From Rhodospirillaceae bacterium (GTDB lineage: Bacteria > Pseudomonadota > Alphaproteobacteria > UBA8366): 40,314 nucleotides of DNA. Shown here one piece after another: positions 23,299-33,064 of this stretch; positions within the stretch are counted from its first letter, which is position 1, and the number at the start of each line of letters is the position of its first letter. The position numbers and the translations under genes were made by a program. The DNA is taken from positions 1 to 40,314 of the forward strand of contig PAZH01000077.1 of the NCBI GenBank assembly GCA_002716125.1, written 5' to 3'. A model generated the notes under the pieces. The model saw only the letters and a program-made list of their open reading frames with translations. It did no database searches and was not told the DNA's origin.

Positions 23299-23410
23299 GA
23301 TAACGTTTCCTTCTAAGACAACGTCATTAATATGAACCGGAATCTTGTCCTGACAGGCATTGAGACAAGATCAATTCCAACAACCGTGCAAACGAACTCT
23401 GGAGACAACG

Positions 23411-24289
23411 ATGTCTGCGAGCGAACGCGCCCACGAGGGCCTCCAATATACCGAGTTAACCAATTTCATGGGCGCTGAGATTCACGGCATTGATCTGAAC
23501 GTGCCGCTTTCCGAGGGCGCGTTTGCCGATTTACGTCGTCTCTTGGCGGACCACAGTCTGCTCTTACTGCGCAACCAAGACATGAGCCCCGACTCGCAGA
23601 TTTCCTTTAGCCGTCGTTTTGGCGAATTGGAGGAACATGTCCTTCAGAACTTCTGCCTCGACGGCCATCCGGAAATCTTCGTCGTCTCTAATATTATCGA
23701 AAACGGCGAACATATCGGTGCCTATGGCGGATCGAAGGAGTATCACTCCGATCTCGCTTATATCGAAGCGCCGAGTCTCGGCTCGGTATTCTACTGCCTT
23801 GAATGCACGGAAGTCGGTGGCGAGACGTCTTTCATCAGTATGTACGCCGTCCACGATGCCTTACCCGAAGAACGGCGCACGTGGCTGACCCAGCAGAAAG
23901 CCGTGTTCGACTATCCGTGGAATCATGAGATCAGGAATGCGCATCGCCCCCCGTTGACCGCGGCGCAAATTGCCAACACGCCCCCGGTCTCTCACCCGTG
24001 CGTGCGTACGCATCCGGAGACAGGACGCCGCGCCGCTTTCTATAGTCCCATTTGGATTCGTAATTTCGAAGGCATGAGCGAAGAAGAGAGTCAGCCCATC
24101 TTAGATGAGCTCTGTGAATTCGCGATGCGCCCCGAGTTCACCTACACCCACAAATGGCAACCGGGCGACGTGTTAATTTGGGACAATCGGTCGAGCATGC
24201 ACAAAGCGAACCCGTTCGACGAAAAGAACGGACGCCGGCTGATGCATCGCACAACAATTTGCGGCGACCGCCCCTATCTCGACGGGTAG
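23411..24289 (+). CDS. TauD/TfdA family 2-oxoglutarate-dependent dioxygenase
   Basis: The ATG at 23411 is used because GGAG lies just upstream; the frame also has an ATG at 23360. The 292-residue protein has the family motif EYHSDLAY with H112 and D114, the distal H264 in SSMHKA and the 2-oxoglutarate-binding Arg near 276-280 (RRLMHRTT). It resembles TauD/TfdA enzymes that oxidise sulfonates, phenoxy acids or similar small acids. It is divergent from the CaiB transferase and is followed by bluB at 32 bases, though the functions appear unrelated. Confidence 0.9.
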   Translation: MSASERAHEGLQYTELTNFMGAEIHGIDLNVPLSEGAFADLRRLLADHSLLLLRNQDMSPDSQISFSRRFGELEEHVLQNFCLDGHPEIFVVSNIIENGEHIGAYGGSKEYHSDLAYIEAPSLGSVFYCLECTEVGGETSFISMYAVHDALPEERRTWLTQQKAVFDYPWNHEIRNAHRPPLTAAQIANTPPVSHPCVRTHPETGRRAAFYSPIWIRNFEGMSEEESQPILDELCEFAMRPEFTYTHKWQPGDVLIWDNRSSMHKANPFDEKNGRRLMHRTTICGDRPYLDG

Positions 24290-24320
24290 ACAGACGCCCG
24301 CGCTCTGCTAGGGTGCGGCT

Positions 24321-24980
24321 ATGGCAAGCGACGTCGCCCCAAAAGCACCCCCTGTCTTCGACGAAGGATTTCGCGATCGGTTGCGAGACCTACTCGTTTG
24401 GCGGCGCGACGTAAGACGGTTCCGGACGGACCCTTTACCCTCGGACACGGCACTCCGTCTGATCGAAAGCGCCCGATTAGCACCTTCCGTCGGCCTCAGC
24501 GAGCCCTGGCGCTTCGCAACTGTTTCGGACCCCGAACGCCGCCGCGCCGTGCGGGAGAACTTCAGAACGGCAAACGAGAACGCGCTCGCCGGGTATTCCG
24601 GCGAGAAAGCGCAGTTATATGCGACGTTGAAACTGTCGGGTATGGATCAAGCGCCGCTGCAAATTGCCGTCTTCACGGATGAGACGAGCGAACAGGGCAG
24701 CGGGCTCGGACGCGCGACGATGCCCGAAACATTCGCCTATTCGGCCGTCGCCGCCATCCACGCCATGTGGCTGACTGCCAGGGCGGAAGGGATCGGCATC
24801 GGTTGGGTCTCGATTTTGAATCCGGCTGAAATCCCGGCGATCCTGGATACGCCGAGCGACTGGCGCTTTATCGCATATCTTTGCATTGGCTATCCGGAAA
24901 TCGACAGTTCGTCCCCAGCCTTGGAAGAAGCGGGCTGGGAGCGCCGTCGGCCGACGATGGATTTCGTTATCGAGCGCTGA
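24321..24980 (+). CDS. bluB: 5,6-dimethylbenzimidazole synthase
   Basis: The 219-residue flavoprotein matches BluB: WRRDVRRFR near the N-terminus (FMN phosphate binding), LAPSVGLSEPWRF, and GIGWVSIL in the C-terminal half. BluB fragments reduced FMN with oxygen to form 5,6-dimethylbenzimidazole, the lower base of cobalamin. It is the first gene of the cobalamin block and its 3' end overlaps convergent cobS by 14 bases. Its presence shows that the cell can make the lower base aerobically, in line with the cobT and cobS genes next to it. Confidence 0.93.
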   Translation: MASDVAPKAPPVFDEGFRDRLRDLLVWRRDVRRFRTDPLPSDTALRLIESARLAPSVGLSEPWRFATVSDPERRRAVRENFRTANENALAGYSGEKAQLYATLKLSGMDQAPLQIAVFTDETSEQGSGLGRATMPETFAYSAVAAIHAMWLTARAEGIGIGWVSILNPAEIPAILDTPSDWRFIAYLCIGYPEIDSSSPALEEAGWERRRPTMDFVIER

Positions 24981-25731
24981 TCGCCAGAAGCACCACAATT
25001 TCCACACATTGCGCCGTGGTGCCCAAGACATCACCCGTCTGACCGCCGATCTGTTTCTTTGCCAAGGCGGCGACGAGACAAAGAGTCATCAACGCCAGGA
25101 CCGTTACACCGATACCTGCGCCGAAGCCCAGAAACACGATCGCACCGACCGAGGCGATTCCAATCGCCAGAAGAGCTTGTCCGCCACCCGGCCGCCCCGC
25201 GGCGGCCGAAAGTCCATCCGGTCGGGCGGATGGCAGTGCTGCCATCACCGGCCCGATCGCGGCGCGCGACAAGGCGCCCGCCGCCAATAACGCCATCGCG
25301 ACAGATGCGGCATCGGCGATACTCACGATCGCCAGGATCCGCAACAGGATCGAGAACACCATCGCCGCAACGCCATAAGTCCCGATCCGGCTATCGCGCA
25401 TAATCGCGAGCTTTCGCTCCCGGCTGGCACCGCCGCCGAAGCCATCCGCGACGTCAGCCAAACCGTCTTCATGTAGCCCGCCGGTCACCACATAGAGCAC
25501 GCAGACCCCAAGGGCCGCGGAGATCGCCACCGGTAGGCCTAAAGCTTGCGAGGCGTAATAGATCAGACCGCCCAACAACCCGACCAGGGCGCCGACAAAC
25601 GGGAACATCCATACCGACGACGCCAATGGCCCGTGGCCCGTTTCGCTGTTGCCGCCGACGGGAATTCGAGTCAAAAACACAGTCGCCGTACGAAGTGCGG
25701 ATATTGGATTTCGTTCGATCTCGCTGGACAC
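24967..25731 (-). CDS. cobS: Adenosylcobinamide-GDP ribazoletransferase
   Basis: The 254-residue membrane protein is CobS (CobV). It has FLTRIPV near the N-terminus, the family motif GGLHEDGLADVADGFGGG, and several membrane spans (around residues 42-60, 70-90, 118-160, 185-210, 235-250). It joins alpha-ribazole to adenosylcobinamide-GDP in the last cobalamin step at the inner membrane. The start codon is GTG at 25729-25731. It is divergent from cobT (83 bases) and convergent with bluB. Confidence 0.93.
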   Translation of the reverse strand: MSSEIERNPISALRTATVFLTRIPVGGNSETGHGPLASSVWMFPFVGALVGLLGGLIYYASQALGLPVAISAALGVCVLYVVTGGLHEDGLADVADGFGGGASRERKLAIMRDSRIGTYGVAAMVFSILLRILAIVSIADAASVAMALLAAGALSRAAIGPVMAALPSARPDGLSAAAGRPGGGQALLAIGIASVGAIVFLGFGAGIGVTVLALMTLCLVAALAKKQIGGQTGDVLGTTAQCVEIVVLLAISAR

Positions 25732-25814
25732 GATGGGCTCGTTTTCCGATGTTTCGGCGCGCCACTATGGAATAGTCGACCAGGTGCCGGTTGAGCAACA
25801 AGGAAGCACAAATC

Positions 25815-26822
25815 GTGTTAACGGCGGAAAGTCTCTTAGCTGATTTGCCGGGCCCAGACCAAACGGCCGCCCACACGGCACGCGAACGCCAGGATCAACT
25901 CACCAAACCGCCGGGCTCGCTTGGCAGGCTCGAGGAAATTGTTATCTGGCTGTCTGCGTGGCAGGGCAAACACCCACCATCGCTCGATTCCGCCCAGGCG
26001 ATTGTGTTTGCGGCCAATCACGGTATCGCGGCAGACGGGGTCTCTGCATATCCAAGCGACGTGACGGCGCAAATGGTCGCGAACTTCGAGGCCGGCGGTG
26101 CCGCCATCAACGCCTTATCCGCGCATGCTGGCGCCGATTTGACCGTCATCCCGATTTCTCTGCACGAACCGACCCGGAATTTCACCCAAGAACCCGCAAT
26201 GACGCCCGAGGAACTCACCGACGCAGTTCGTATCGGCGCTGCAGCGATATCGGAGGAAGCCGACATTTTGCTTCTCGGAGAAATGGGAATCGGCAATACC
26301 ACAGCGGCGGCGGCCCTCGCTTGCGCCCTTTTCGGCGGCAAGGCAATGGACTGGGTCGGCGCCGGCACCGGCGTCGGCACGGATGGATTGAGACGCAAAT
26401 CCGATGCGGTCGAAGCGGCCCAAGCGCTGCACGGCGTCGCGCTCGACAACCCATTGGAAGCGCTCCGCCGGGTCGGCGGCCACGAGCTTGCCGCCATAAT
26501 GGGGGCAACCTTGGAGGCACGAAGACGCCGTATACCCGTCCTCTTAGACGGCTTCGTTTCCACAGCCGCAGCATCCGTCTTATTTGCTCACGACGAGAGC
26601 GCACTCGACCACTGCCTTGTTTCGCACCTTTCTTCCGAGGCGGGACATCGGCGCTTGTTGGCGCAGCTCGGCCAGGAACCTATCCTCGATCTCCAAATGA
26701 GATTGGGTGAGGCGTCGGGCGCCGCCATCGCGTTGTCGATTGTCCGAGCGGCCCTCGCAATGCATTTCGGAATGGCAACCTTCGCGGAAGCGGGTATCGC
26801 CGGCAAGTCAGACGACGGTTAA
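25815..26822 (+). CDS. cobT: Nicotinate-nucleotide-dimethylbenzimidazole phosphoribosyltransferase
   Basis: CobT attaches phosphoribose from nicotinate mononucleotide to 5,6-dimethylbenzimidazole. The protein shows LTKPPGSLGRLE, IVFAANHGIAADGVSAYP, LLGEMGIGNTTAAAAL and LGEASGAAIAL, the last containing the catalytic Glu. The start is placed at GTG 25815, which has AGGA at 25801-25804 ten bases upstream and gives 335 aa; an in-frame TTG at 25791 would add eight residues. It sits between divergent cobS and a cobalamin riboswitch that controls the next operon. Confidence 0.93.
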   Translation: MLTAESLLADLPGPDQTAAHTARERQDQLTKPPGSLGRLEEIVIWLSAWQGKHPPSLDSAQAIVFAANHGIAADGVSAYPSDVTAQMVANFEAGGAAINALSAHAGADLTVIPISLHEPTRNFTQEPAMTPEELTDAVRIGAAAISEEADILLLGEMGIGNTTAAAALACALFGGKAMDWVGAGTGVGTDGLRRKSDAVEAAQALHGVALDNPLEALRRVGGHELAAIMGATLEARRRRIPVLLDGFVSTAAASVLFAHDESALDHCLVSHLSSEAGHRRLLAQLGQEPILDLQMRLGEASGAAIALSIVRAALAMHFGMATFAEAGIAGKSDDG

Positions 26823-26863
26823 GACACGGCGATAGCGATTCATCGCTGGCTCGGCCACCGCCC

Positions 26864-27030
26864 GCATGATAGTTTCGCAATCTCGATCGAGAGGAAGCCG
26901 GTGCGTTTCTCATGAAGCAATTCCGGCGCTGCCCCCGCAACTGTGAGCGGTGAGATCGCAACAATCAGCCACTGGCGACATCGCTGGGAAGGCGTTGCGG
27001 TCACTGAACCGAAGCCAGGATACTTTCATC
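26864..27030 (+). promoter_or_regulatory. Cobalamin (AdoCbl) riboswitch
   Basis: The conserved elements occur in order: GCCGGTGC (about 26897), GCGCTGCCCCCGCAACTGT (about 26926-26944), GCCACTGG, TGGGAAGGCG (about 26985-26994) and the B12 box GAAGCCAGGATAC (27011-27023). It lies in the leader of cobU. The outer boundaries are approximate. It should reduce expression of cobU-cobW-cobN-cobO-cobQ when adenosylcobalamin is plentiful, probably by hiding the cobU ribosome binding site. Confidence 0.95.
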
Positions 27031-27070
27031 GGGATTTTGTCTCACCATGCCTCGGAGGGAGGGCAATAGG

Positions 27071-27631
27071 GTGTCAAACAAAGGTTATCTGCCACCGGTC
27101 TCACTCGTGATCGGCGGCGCCCGTTCCGGTAAAAGCGCGCATGCCGAGTCCCTGATCAAAGAGTCGGGATTGACGCCTGTCTATCTCGCGACCGCCACCG
27201 CCGGTGACGGTGAGATGACGGACCGTATCCGCTGGCACCAAGAACGTCGCGGCGACATTTGGCAAACCGTTGAAGAGCCACTCGACCTTGTGTCGGCTCT
27301 GAAAGAAGCCAGTTCCGCTGAGTCAGCTGTGTTGGTGGACTGCCTGACCTTGTGGCTCAGCAACCTGATGACGCTGTCCCGCGACATCGAACACGAGACC
27401 GCGTCGCTGACCGCCGCTTTCCCCTACCTCACCGGGCCGATTATCTTTGTGACCAATGAAGTCGGTCTCGGGATCGTCCCGGCAAACGACCTGGCGCGCG
27501 CGTTCAGAGACCATGCAGGTCGATTGAATCAAGCGGTCGCTGCCAAAGCCGATCGCGTCACGATGATGATCTCAGGTCTTCCCATGACCCTTAAGAACGA
27601 ATTTGAAAACGAGAGGACTCCCCGTGTCTGA
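27071..27631 (+). CDS. cobU: Adenosylcobinamide kinase / adenosylcobinamide-phosphate guanylyltransferase
   Basis: The 186-residue bifunctional CobU/CobP has the P-loop VIGGARSGKSAHAE, the VYLATATAGDGEMTDRI segment, VLVDCLTLWLSNL and FVTNEVGLGIVP. It phosphorylates adenosylcobinamide and transfers GMP to it. GTG 27071 is favoured because GGAGG (27054-27058) precedes it; ATG 27047 lacks a ribosome binding site and overlaps that purine run. It is the first gene after the riboswitch and overlaps cobW by 8 bases. Confidence 0.93.
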   Translation: MSNKGYLPPVSLVIGGARSGKSAHAESLIKESGLTPVYLATATAGDGEMTDRIRWHQERRGDIWQTVEEPLDLVSALKEASSAESAVLVDCLTLWLSNLMTLSRDIEHETASLTAAFPYLTGPIIFVTNEVGLGIVPANDLARAFRDHAGRLNQAVAAKADRVTMMISGLPMTLKNEFENERTPRV

Positions 27632-28658
27632 ACACGGAAAAATCCCAGCGACCGTCGTCACCGGCTTCCTCGGCGCCGGCAAAACAACGCTCATTCGCCA
27701 TCTTTTGGAAACCGCGAACGGGAAACGGCTGGCACTGATCATCAATGAGTTTGGCGATATCGGGGTCGACGGCGAAGTTCTGAAAGCTTGCGGGAGCGAA
27801 ACCTGCGGCGAGGAAGATATCGTCGAACTCGCGAACGGATGCATTTGCTGCACGGTGGCCGATGATTTCGTGCCGACAATCGAGACGCTTCTCGCAAGAG
27901 ACCCGCAGCCGGATCATATCGTCATCGAGACGTCCGGTCTTGCGTTGCCAAAACCGCTGGTGCGCGCCTTCGCTTGGCCGGAAATCCGGACACGTCTGAC
28001 CGTTGATGGTGTTGTTGCCGTCGTCGATGGTCCAGCCGTCGCCAACGGCCTCTTCGCCGAAGACCCGGAAGCCGTCCAGGCACAACGGGAAGCCGATGAA
28101 GCTCTGGATCACGACAGCCCGCTCGAGGAAGTCTTCGAAGATCAAGTTAACTGTGCGGATCTCGTCATCATCAACAAGACCGACGCGATGAGCGACGACA
28201 GCCGAAGCGAGACGACCCAAGACCTCCGTACGCGTCTGCGGCCATCCGTCAAGATGATCGAAGCCAGCCATGCGGCCGTCGATGCCGATATCCTGCTCGG
28301 CCTGACCGCTGCCGCCGAAGACGATCTCGACGCGCGGCCGTCGCATCACGACGGTCATCACGATCACGAACATGACGACTTCGATACCTTCGTTGTCGAT
28401 TTGCCGAGTTTCGAGATGCCTGAACAACTAACAGACCGCATCGAAAAGCTATTCGAAGCGCACGACATCTTGCGCCTAAAGGGTTTCGCGGCGATCCAAG
28501 GACGCGACATGCGCCTCCTGGTGCAAGGTGTGGGCACAAGACTCAATACGTACTTTGACCGCGACTGGCGATCGGATGAAACGCGGACGACCCGCCTTGT
28601 CGTGATCGGATTGAAGGGCCTCGATCAACCAGCGATCGAATCGATCTTAAGAGGTTAA
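27624..28658 (+). CDS. cobW: Cobalamin biosynthesis GTPase/metallochaperone CobW
   Basis: The 344-residue G3E GTPase has the P-loop GFLGAGKTT, the Cys metal motif GCICCTV, ETSGLALPKP and the guanine-specificity NKTD. A His/Asp-rich linker (around HHDGHHDHEHDD) separates the GTPase from the C-terminal CobW domain. It is thought to deliver cobalt for the CobNST chelatase. The GTG at 27624 is chosen because GAGAGGA ends 6 bases upstream. It overlaps cobU and precedes cobN by 11 bases. Confidence 0.93.
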   Translation: MSEHGKIPATVVTGFLGAGKTTLIRHLLETANGKRLALIINEFGDIGVDGEVLKACGSETCGEEDIVELANGCICCTVADDFVPTIETLLARDPQPDHIVIETSGLALPKPLVRAFAWPEIRTRLTVDGVVAVVDGPAVANGLFAEDPEAVQAQREADEALDHDSPLEEVFEDQVNCADLVIINKTDAMSDDSRSETTQDLRTRLRPSVKMIEASHAAVDADILLGLTAAAEDDLDARPSHHDGHHDHEHDDFDTFVVDLPSFEMPEQLTDRIEKLFEAHDILRLKGFAAIQGRDMRLLVQGVGTRLNTYFDRDWRSDETRTTRLVVIGLKGLDQPAIESILRG

Positions 28659-28669
28659 GAGCACAGACG

Positions 28670-31600
28670 ATGCATTTGTTGGCGGCGCAACCGGGTGAGA
28701 TCGTTGACGGCAGCGAGGCTATCGATCTTGGCCAGAGTCCGGGAGATATCGTATTTATCTCGGCTGCGGATACGGAGCTCGCTTGCCTCTCCGAGGCAAT
28801 CGCGGACACGGATGAAACTCATCCATCCTTGCGTCTCGCCAATCTCATGACCCTGTCGCACAACATGTCGGTCGACCTTTATGTCGACACGGTCATCCGG
28901 CACGCGAAGCTCGTCGTCGTCCGATGCCTCGGCGGTATGGGATATTGGCCATACGGGATCGAGCGCATCGCCGAGACTTGCCGTCAGCGCAATATCGCAT
29001 TGGCACTTCTGCCAGGTGACGATCAACCGGACGCGACCCTCGACGGGTTGAGCACATTGGAACGCGAAGCACGCCATCAGCTCTGGCAGTATCGAATCCA
29101 CGGCGGCGCCGAGAATGACCGCAATTTCCTCGCCTACGCTGCCACATTGCTCGGACAGGCCCGGGACTGGAACCCGCCAAAGCCTTTGCTTCGAGCGGGT
29201 CTATATTGGCCGGACACCGACGCGGTATCCATCGAGGCAATTCAAGCGCATTGGGTTCGCGACGCACCCGTCGCCGCCATAACGTTCTATCGCGCGCTTC
29301 TGCAATCCGGCACCTTGGCGCCGATGGACGGTCTTATCCGTGCCTTGAGCAGCCGCGGTCTAAATGCCCTGCCGATCTATATTTCGGGGCTGAAGGACCC
29401 GGTATCGGCAGAACTGTTGGAAGCGCTGTTCGCGGAGAACAAACCCGACATCATTTTGAATGCGACGGGCTTCGCCGTCTCGCAGCCGGGCGCACCGCGC
29501 AAACAAACCGCGTTCGACCAAGCCGATTGCCCGGTCTTGCAAGTCGTGCTCGGCGGCTCGACCCGCACCGCTTGGGGCGCCAACGTGCAAGGCCTGTCGC
29601 CGAAGGACCTCGCCATGAACGTCGTCCTGCCGGAAGTCGACGGCCGCATCCTGTCACGGGCGATCTCCTTCAAGTCCGAAGCCCGTTTCGACCCAAAGAC
29701 CGAGATTTCCATCGCGACACACGAACCGGTGCCGGATCGGGTCAACTTCACGGCGGACTTGGCCGCGGCTTGGGTGAACCTCTCGCAGACGCAAGCGGCC
29801 GACCGGAAGATCGGCGTTATCCTGGCGAATTATCCAAATCGGGACGGACGCCTTGGAAACGGTGTCGGCTTGGACACGCCGGCAAGTGCCGTCAACGTCC
29901 TGAACGCGCTCGCTGAGGCCGGATACAATGTCGGGCCTGTTCCATCGGACGGTAATGCGCTGATGCGGATACTGGCTGCCGGACCAACCAATGCGCTTGC
30001 CGGACGCCATTTCCGCCGAGGCGGCGCGCGACTTTCCAGAGACGCCTATCAGACGTTTTACGAAGACCTTTCTTTATCCATCCAGAAGACTGTGTCGGAT
30101 CGCTGGGGCGACCCTGCCGAAGATCCGTTTTGCGTTGGAGACGAATTCGTCCTGCCGGTCCTTGAGCTTGGCAACGTGGTGGTCGCGATCCAACCCGCCC
30201 GCGGCTACAACATCGATCCGGCCGAAAGCTATCACGACCCGGACCTCCCGCCGCCACATGGTTACTTGGCCTTTTACGCGTGGCTCCGTCACACATTCGG
30301 CGCACAGGCCGTGGTTCATCTCGGCAAACACGGCAATTTGGAATGGCTGCCAGGCAAAGCAGTAGCACTCTCGGAGAATTGTTTTCCGGAAGCGGCATTC
30401 GGTCCCCTCCCCCATCTCTATCCCTTTATCGTCAACGATCCCGGAGAAGGCTCGCAGGCGAAAAGGCGAACGGCGGCCGTCATCATCGATCATCTGACGC
30501 CACCTCTAACCCGTGCTGAATCCTATGGTCCGCTCAAGAATCTCGAAGCGCTCGTCGATGAATATTACGAAGCCGCCGGCGTCGATCCGCGGCGCATCGA
30601 TCTGCTGCGCGATCAAATCCTCGATCTCGCACGCGCAACCGGCCTCGACCGCGATACGGGGATGGAAGCAGCGGAAGAACCGGAAGCGGCTCTCGCAAAG
30701 CTCGACAATTACCTCTGCGAGCTGAAAGAAATGCAGATCCGGAACGGTCTGCACATTCTAGGCGAATCGCCGACCGATAGCCTGCGCGACGACCTCTTGG
30801 TCGCGTTGACCCGGATCCCCAGAGGGACGGGTGGCGACAGCGACGCTTCTCTTATTCGCGCGCTATCCGCCGATCTCAAGCTTGGTGATTTTGACCCACT
30901 GGATTGCGAGATGGGTACCCCTTGGACCGGACCACGCCCCGATGTACTCGCGGAAGACACACAGAAGTGGCGCTCGCAAGGCGATACCGTGGAGCGACTG
31001 GAATCACTCGCCTTGAATCTTGTCGCGAAGAAGGCACGTGCACCTGCCGAGTGGACACAAACATCCGCGGTATTGGCAACGATCCGCGAGGACATTGCCC
31101 CCGCTGTCGACACCAGCGGCGATGCGGAGATAGACGCTCTCCTGCGTGGATTAGACGGCAGGTTCGTCGTGCCTGGGCCGTCCGGTGCGCCGACCCGCGG
31201 CCGCCTCGATGTGTTACCGACCGGGCGCAATTTTTACTCAGTCGATAATCGTACCGTACCCACGCCCGCGGCATGGTTGCTGGGTTGGAAATCCGCCGGC
31301 CTTTTAATCGCCCATCACCGCCAAACACACGGAAATTGGCCGCGAAGCGTCGTCTTGTCGGCCTGGGGAACGTCGAACATGCGCACGGGCGGTGAGGATA
31401 TTGCCCAAGCACTCGCTCTCATGGGCGTGCGCCCGCAGTGGGACAACGCGTCACGCCGCGTGACCGGTTTCGAAATTTTGCCGCTCGACATCCTGGATCG
31501 TCCGCGCGTGGACGTCACATTGCGAATATCCGGCTTCTTCCGCGATGCCTTTCCGGCACAGATCGATCTGTTCGATTCCGCCGTCCGCGCCGTTGCCGCA

Positions 31601-32422
31601 CTTGACGAAGGCGAGAAGGAGAACCCGCTCGCCGCGCGAACCAAGAGCGAGCACACCCGCCTTTTGGCCGAAGGGGTCGAGGAGACAGTCGCGGCGAAAC
31701 GTGCCGGCTACCGAATATTTGGATCGAAACCGGGCGCTTACGGCGCGGGATTGCAGGCGCTGATCGATGAGCGCGGCTGGGAGAGCGAAGACGATCTTGC
31801 CCGCGCCTATATTGCTTGGGGCGGCTATGCTTACGGTGCCGGTGCGGAATGTGCTGCTGAACATCGGCTGTTCGAGGAACGTCTTTCGACTGTGGAAGCC
31901 GTCATCCACAACCAAGACAATCGCGAGCATGATCTCTTGGATTCCGACGACTACTACCAGTTCGAAGGGGGTGCCGCGAGCGCCGTGCGATACGCGTCCG
32001 GAACACAGCCGACGGTCTATCACAACGACCATTCCCGTCCAGAAACACCGAAGATACGAACACTCGAAGATGAAATCGGCCGGGTCGTGCGCGCCCGTGT
32101 GGTCAATCCAAAGTGGATCGAAGGGGTTATGCGCCATGGCTATAAAGGTGCCTTCGAGATGGCGGCGACCGTCGACTATCTCTTTGCCTTCGCCGCGACC
32201 GCACGATGTGTCGGCGACCACCATTTCGATCTGGTTTACGACGCCTATTTGGGAGACCCTACCGTTCGTCAATTCATCGTCGAGAACAATCCAGCGGCGG
32301 CTCGGGAGATCGCGGAGAGGCTGATCGAAGCGCAAGACAGAGACCTCTGGAAACCGCGCTCGAATGCCGGGCGGGCGTTGCTGGAAGAACTCGCAAATAG
32401 AGAACTGAGGGCTGTTTCATGA
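28670..32422 (+). CDS. cobN: Cobaltochelatase large subunit CobN
   Basis: The 1250-residue protein is the large, hydrogenobyrinic-acid-a,c-diamide-binding subunit of the aerobic ATP-dependent cobaltochelatase CobNST and has the length usual for the family. Recognisable segments are VVRCLGGMGYWPYGIE, VIFHLGKHGNLEWLPGKAVALS-like sequence (here VVHLGKHGNLEWLPGK) and MRTGGEDIAQALALMGVRPQWD. CobS and CobT chelatase subunits are not in this window. It overlaps cobO by 4 bases. Confidence 0.95.
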   Translation: MHLLAAQPGEIVDGSEAIDLGQSPGDIVFISAADTELACLSEAIADTDETHPSLRLANLMTLSHNMSVDLYVDTVIRHAKLVVVRCLGGMGYWPYGIERIAETCRQRNIALALLPGDDQPDATLDGLSTLEREARHQLWQYRIHGGAENDRNFLAYAATLLGQARDWNPPKPLLRAGLYWPDTDAVSIEAIQAHWVRDAPVAAITFYRALLQSGTLAPMDGLIRALSSRGLNALPIYISGLKDPVSAELLEALFAENKPDIILNATGFAVSQPGAPRKQTAFDQADCPVLQVVLGGSTRTAWGANVQGLSPKDLAMNVVLPEVDGRILSRAISFKSEARFDPKTEISIATHEPVPDRVNFTADLAAAWVNLSQTQAADRKIGVILANYPNRDGRLGNGVGLDTPASAVNVLNALAEAGYNVGPVPSDGNALMRILAAGPTNALAGRHFRRGGARLSRDAYQTFYEDLSLSIQKTVSDRWGDPAEDPFCVGDEFVLPVLELGNVVVAIQPARGYNIDPAESYHDPDLPPPHGYLAFYAWLRHTFGAQAVVHLGKHGNLEWLPGKAVALSENCFPEAAFGPLPHLYPFIVNDPGEGSQAKRRTAAVIIDHLTPPLTRAESYGPLKNLEALVDEYYEAAGVDPRRIDLLRDQILDLARATGLDRDTGMEAAEEPEAALAKLDNYLCELKEMQIRNGLHILGESPTDSLRDDLLVALTRIPRGTGGDSDASLIRALSADLKLGDFDPLDCEMGTPWTGPRPDVLAEDTQKWRSQGDTVERLESLALNLVAKKARAPAEWTQTSAVLATIREDIAPAVDTSGDAEIDALLRGLDGRFVVPGPSGAPTRGRLDVLPTGRNFYSVDNRTVPTPAAWLLGWKSAGLLIAHHRQTHGNWPRSVVLSAWGTSNMRTGGEDIAQALALMGVRPQWDNASRRVTGFEILPLDILDRPRVDVTLRISGFFRDAFPAQIDLFDSAVRAVAALDEGEKENPLAARTKSEHTRLLAEGVEETVAAKRAGYRIFGSKPGAYGAGLQALIDERGWESEDDLARAYIAWGGYAYGAGAECAAEHRLFEERLSTVEAVIHNQDNREHDLLDSDDYYQFEGGAASAVRYASGTQPTVYHNDHSRPETPKIRTLEDEIGRVVRARVVNPKWIEGVMRHGYKGAFEMAATVDYLFAFAATARCVGDHHFDLVYDAYLGDPTVRQFIVENNPAAAREIAERLIEAQDRDLWKPRSNAGRALLEELANRELRAVS

Positions 32423-33051
32423 GCGATATGTCTGAAGAGGAAATCAATGCCCGCGCCAATGAGAAATCGCGTAAACGCAAAGAGGCGCGCGACCGCATGT
32501 TGGCAACGAAAACCATCGAGAAAGGCCTGTTGATCGTCCATACGGGCAAGGGCAAAGGCAAGTCCACGGCCGCATTCGGCCTGGTCATGCGTGCGCTCGG
32601 GCACGGCATGCGGATTGGCATCATTCAGTTCGTGAAAGGCAAATGGGAGACCGGCGAACGTGACGTCCTCGACAAGTTCCCGGACCTCGTCACGATCCGC
32701 ACAATGGGCGAAGGCTTCACCTGGGAGACCCAAGATCGGGCCCGCGATATCGCGGCCGCCAATGCGGCCTGGGACGCCGCCAAAGAGATGATCGATGCCA
32801 GCCGCGGCGACGATCCGAAATACGACCTCATCTTATTGGACGAACTCAATATCGTCCTTCGCTATGACTACATCCCCCTCGATGAAGTCGTTGAATTTCT
32901 CTCGGGAAAACCGGAAGACCTCCATGTCATCGTGACCGGCCGAAATGCGAAAGAGCCGCTCATCGAAGCTGCCGACCTCGTGACGGAAATGACGATGGTA
33001 AAGCACCCCTTCCGTTCCGGCGTGAAAGCCCAAAAGGGCATTGAGTTTTAG
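32419..33051 (+). CDS. cobO: Cob(I)yrinic acid a,c-diamide adenosyltransferase
   Basis: The 210-residue CobO/BtuR protein has the P-loop TGKGKGKSTAAFGL, IGIIQFVKGKWETGE, GEGFTWETQD and LILLDELNIVLRY, all typical of this family. It transfers the adenosyl group of ATP to the corrinoid cobalt. ATG 32419 overlaps the cobN stop codon (ATGA). The 3' end is followed by cobQ with a GTG start 14 bases later. Confidence 0.95.
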   Translation: MSDMSEEEINARANEKSRKRKEARDRMLATKTIEKGLLIVHTGKGKGKSTAAFGLVMRALGHGMRIGIIQFVKGKWETGERDVLDKFPDLVTIRTMGEGFTWETQDRARDIAAANAAWDAAKEMIDASRGDDPKYDLILLDELNIVLRYDYIPLDEVVEFLSGKPEDLHVIVTGRNAKEPLIEAADLVTEMTMVKHPFRSGVKAQKGIEF

Positions 33052-33064
33052 GACGCAGACCCGC

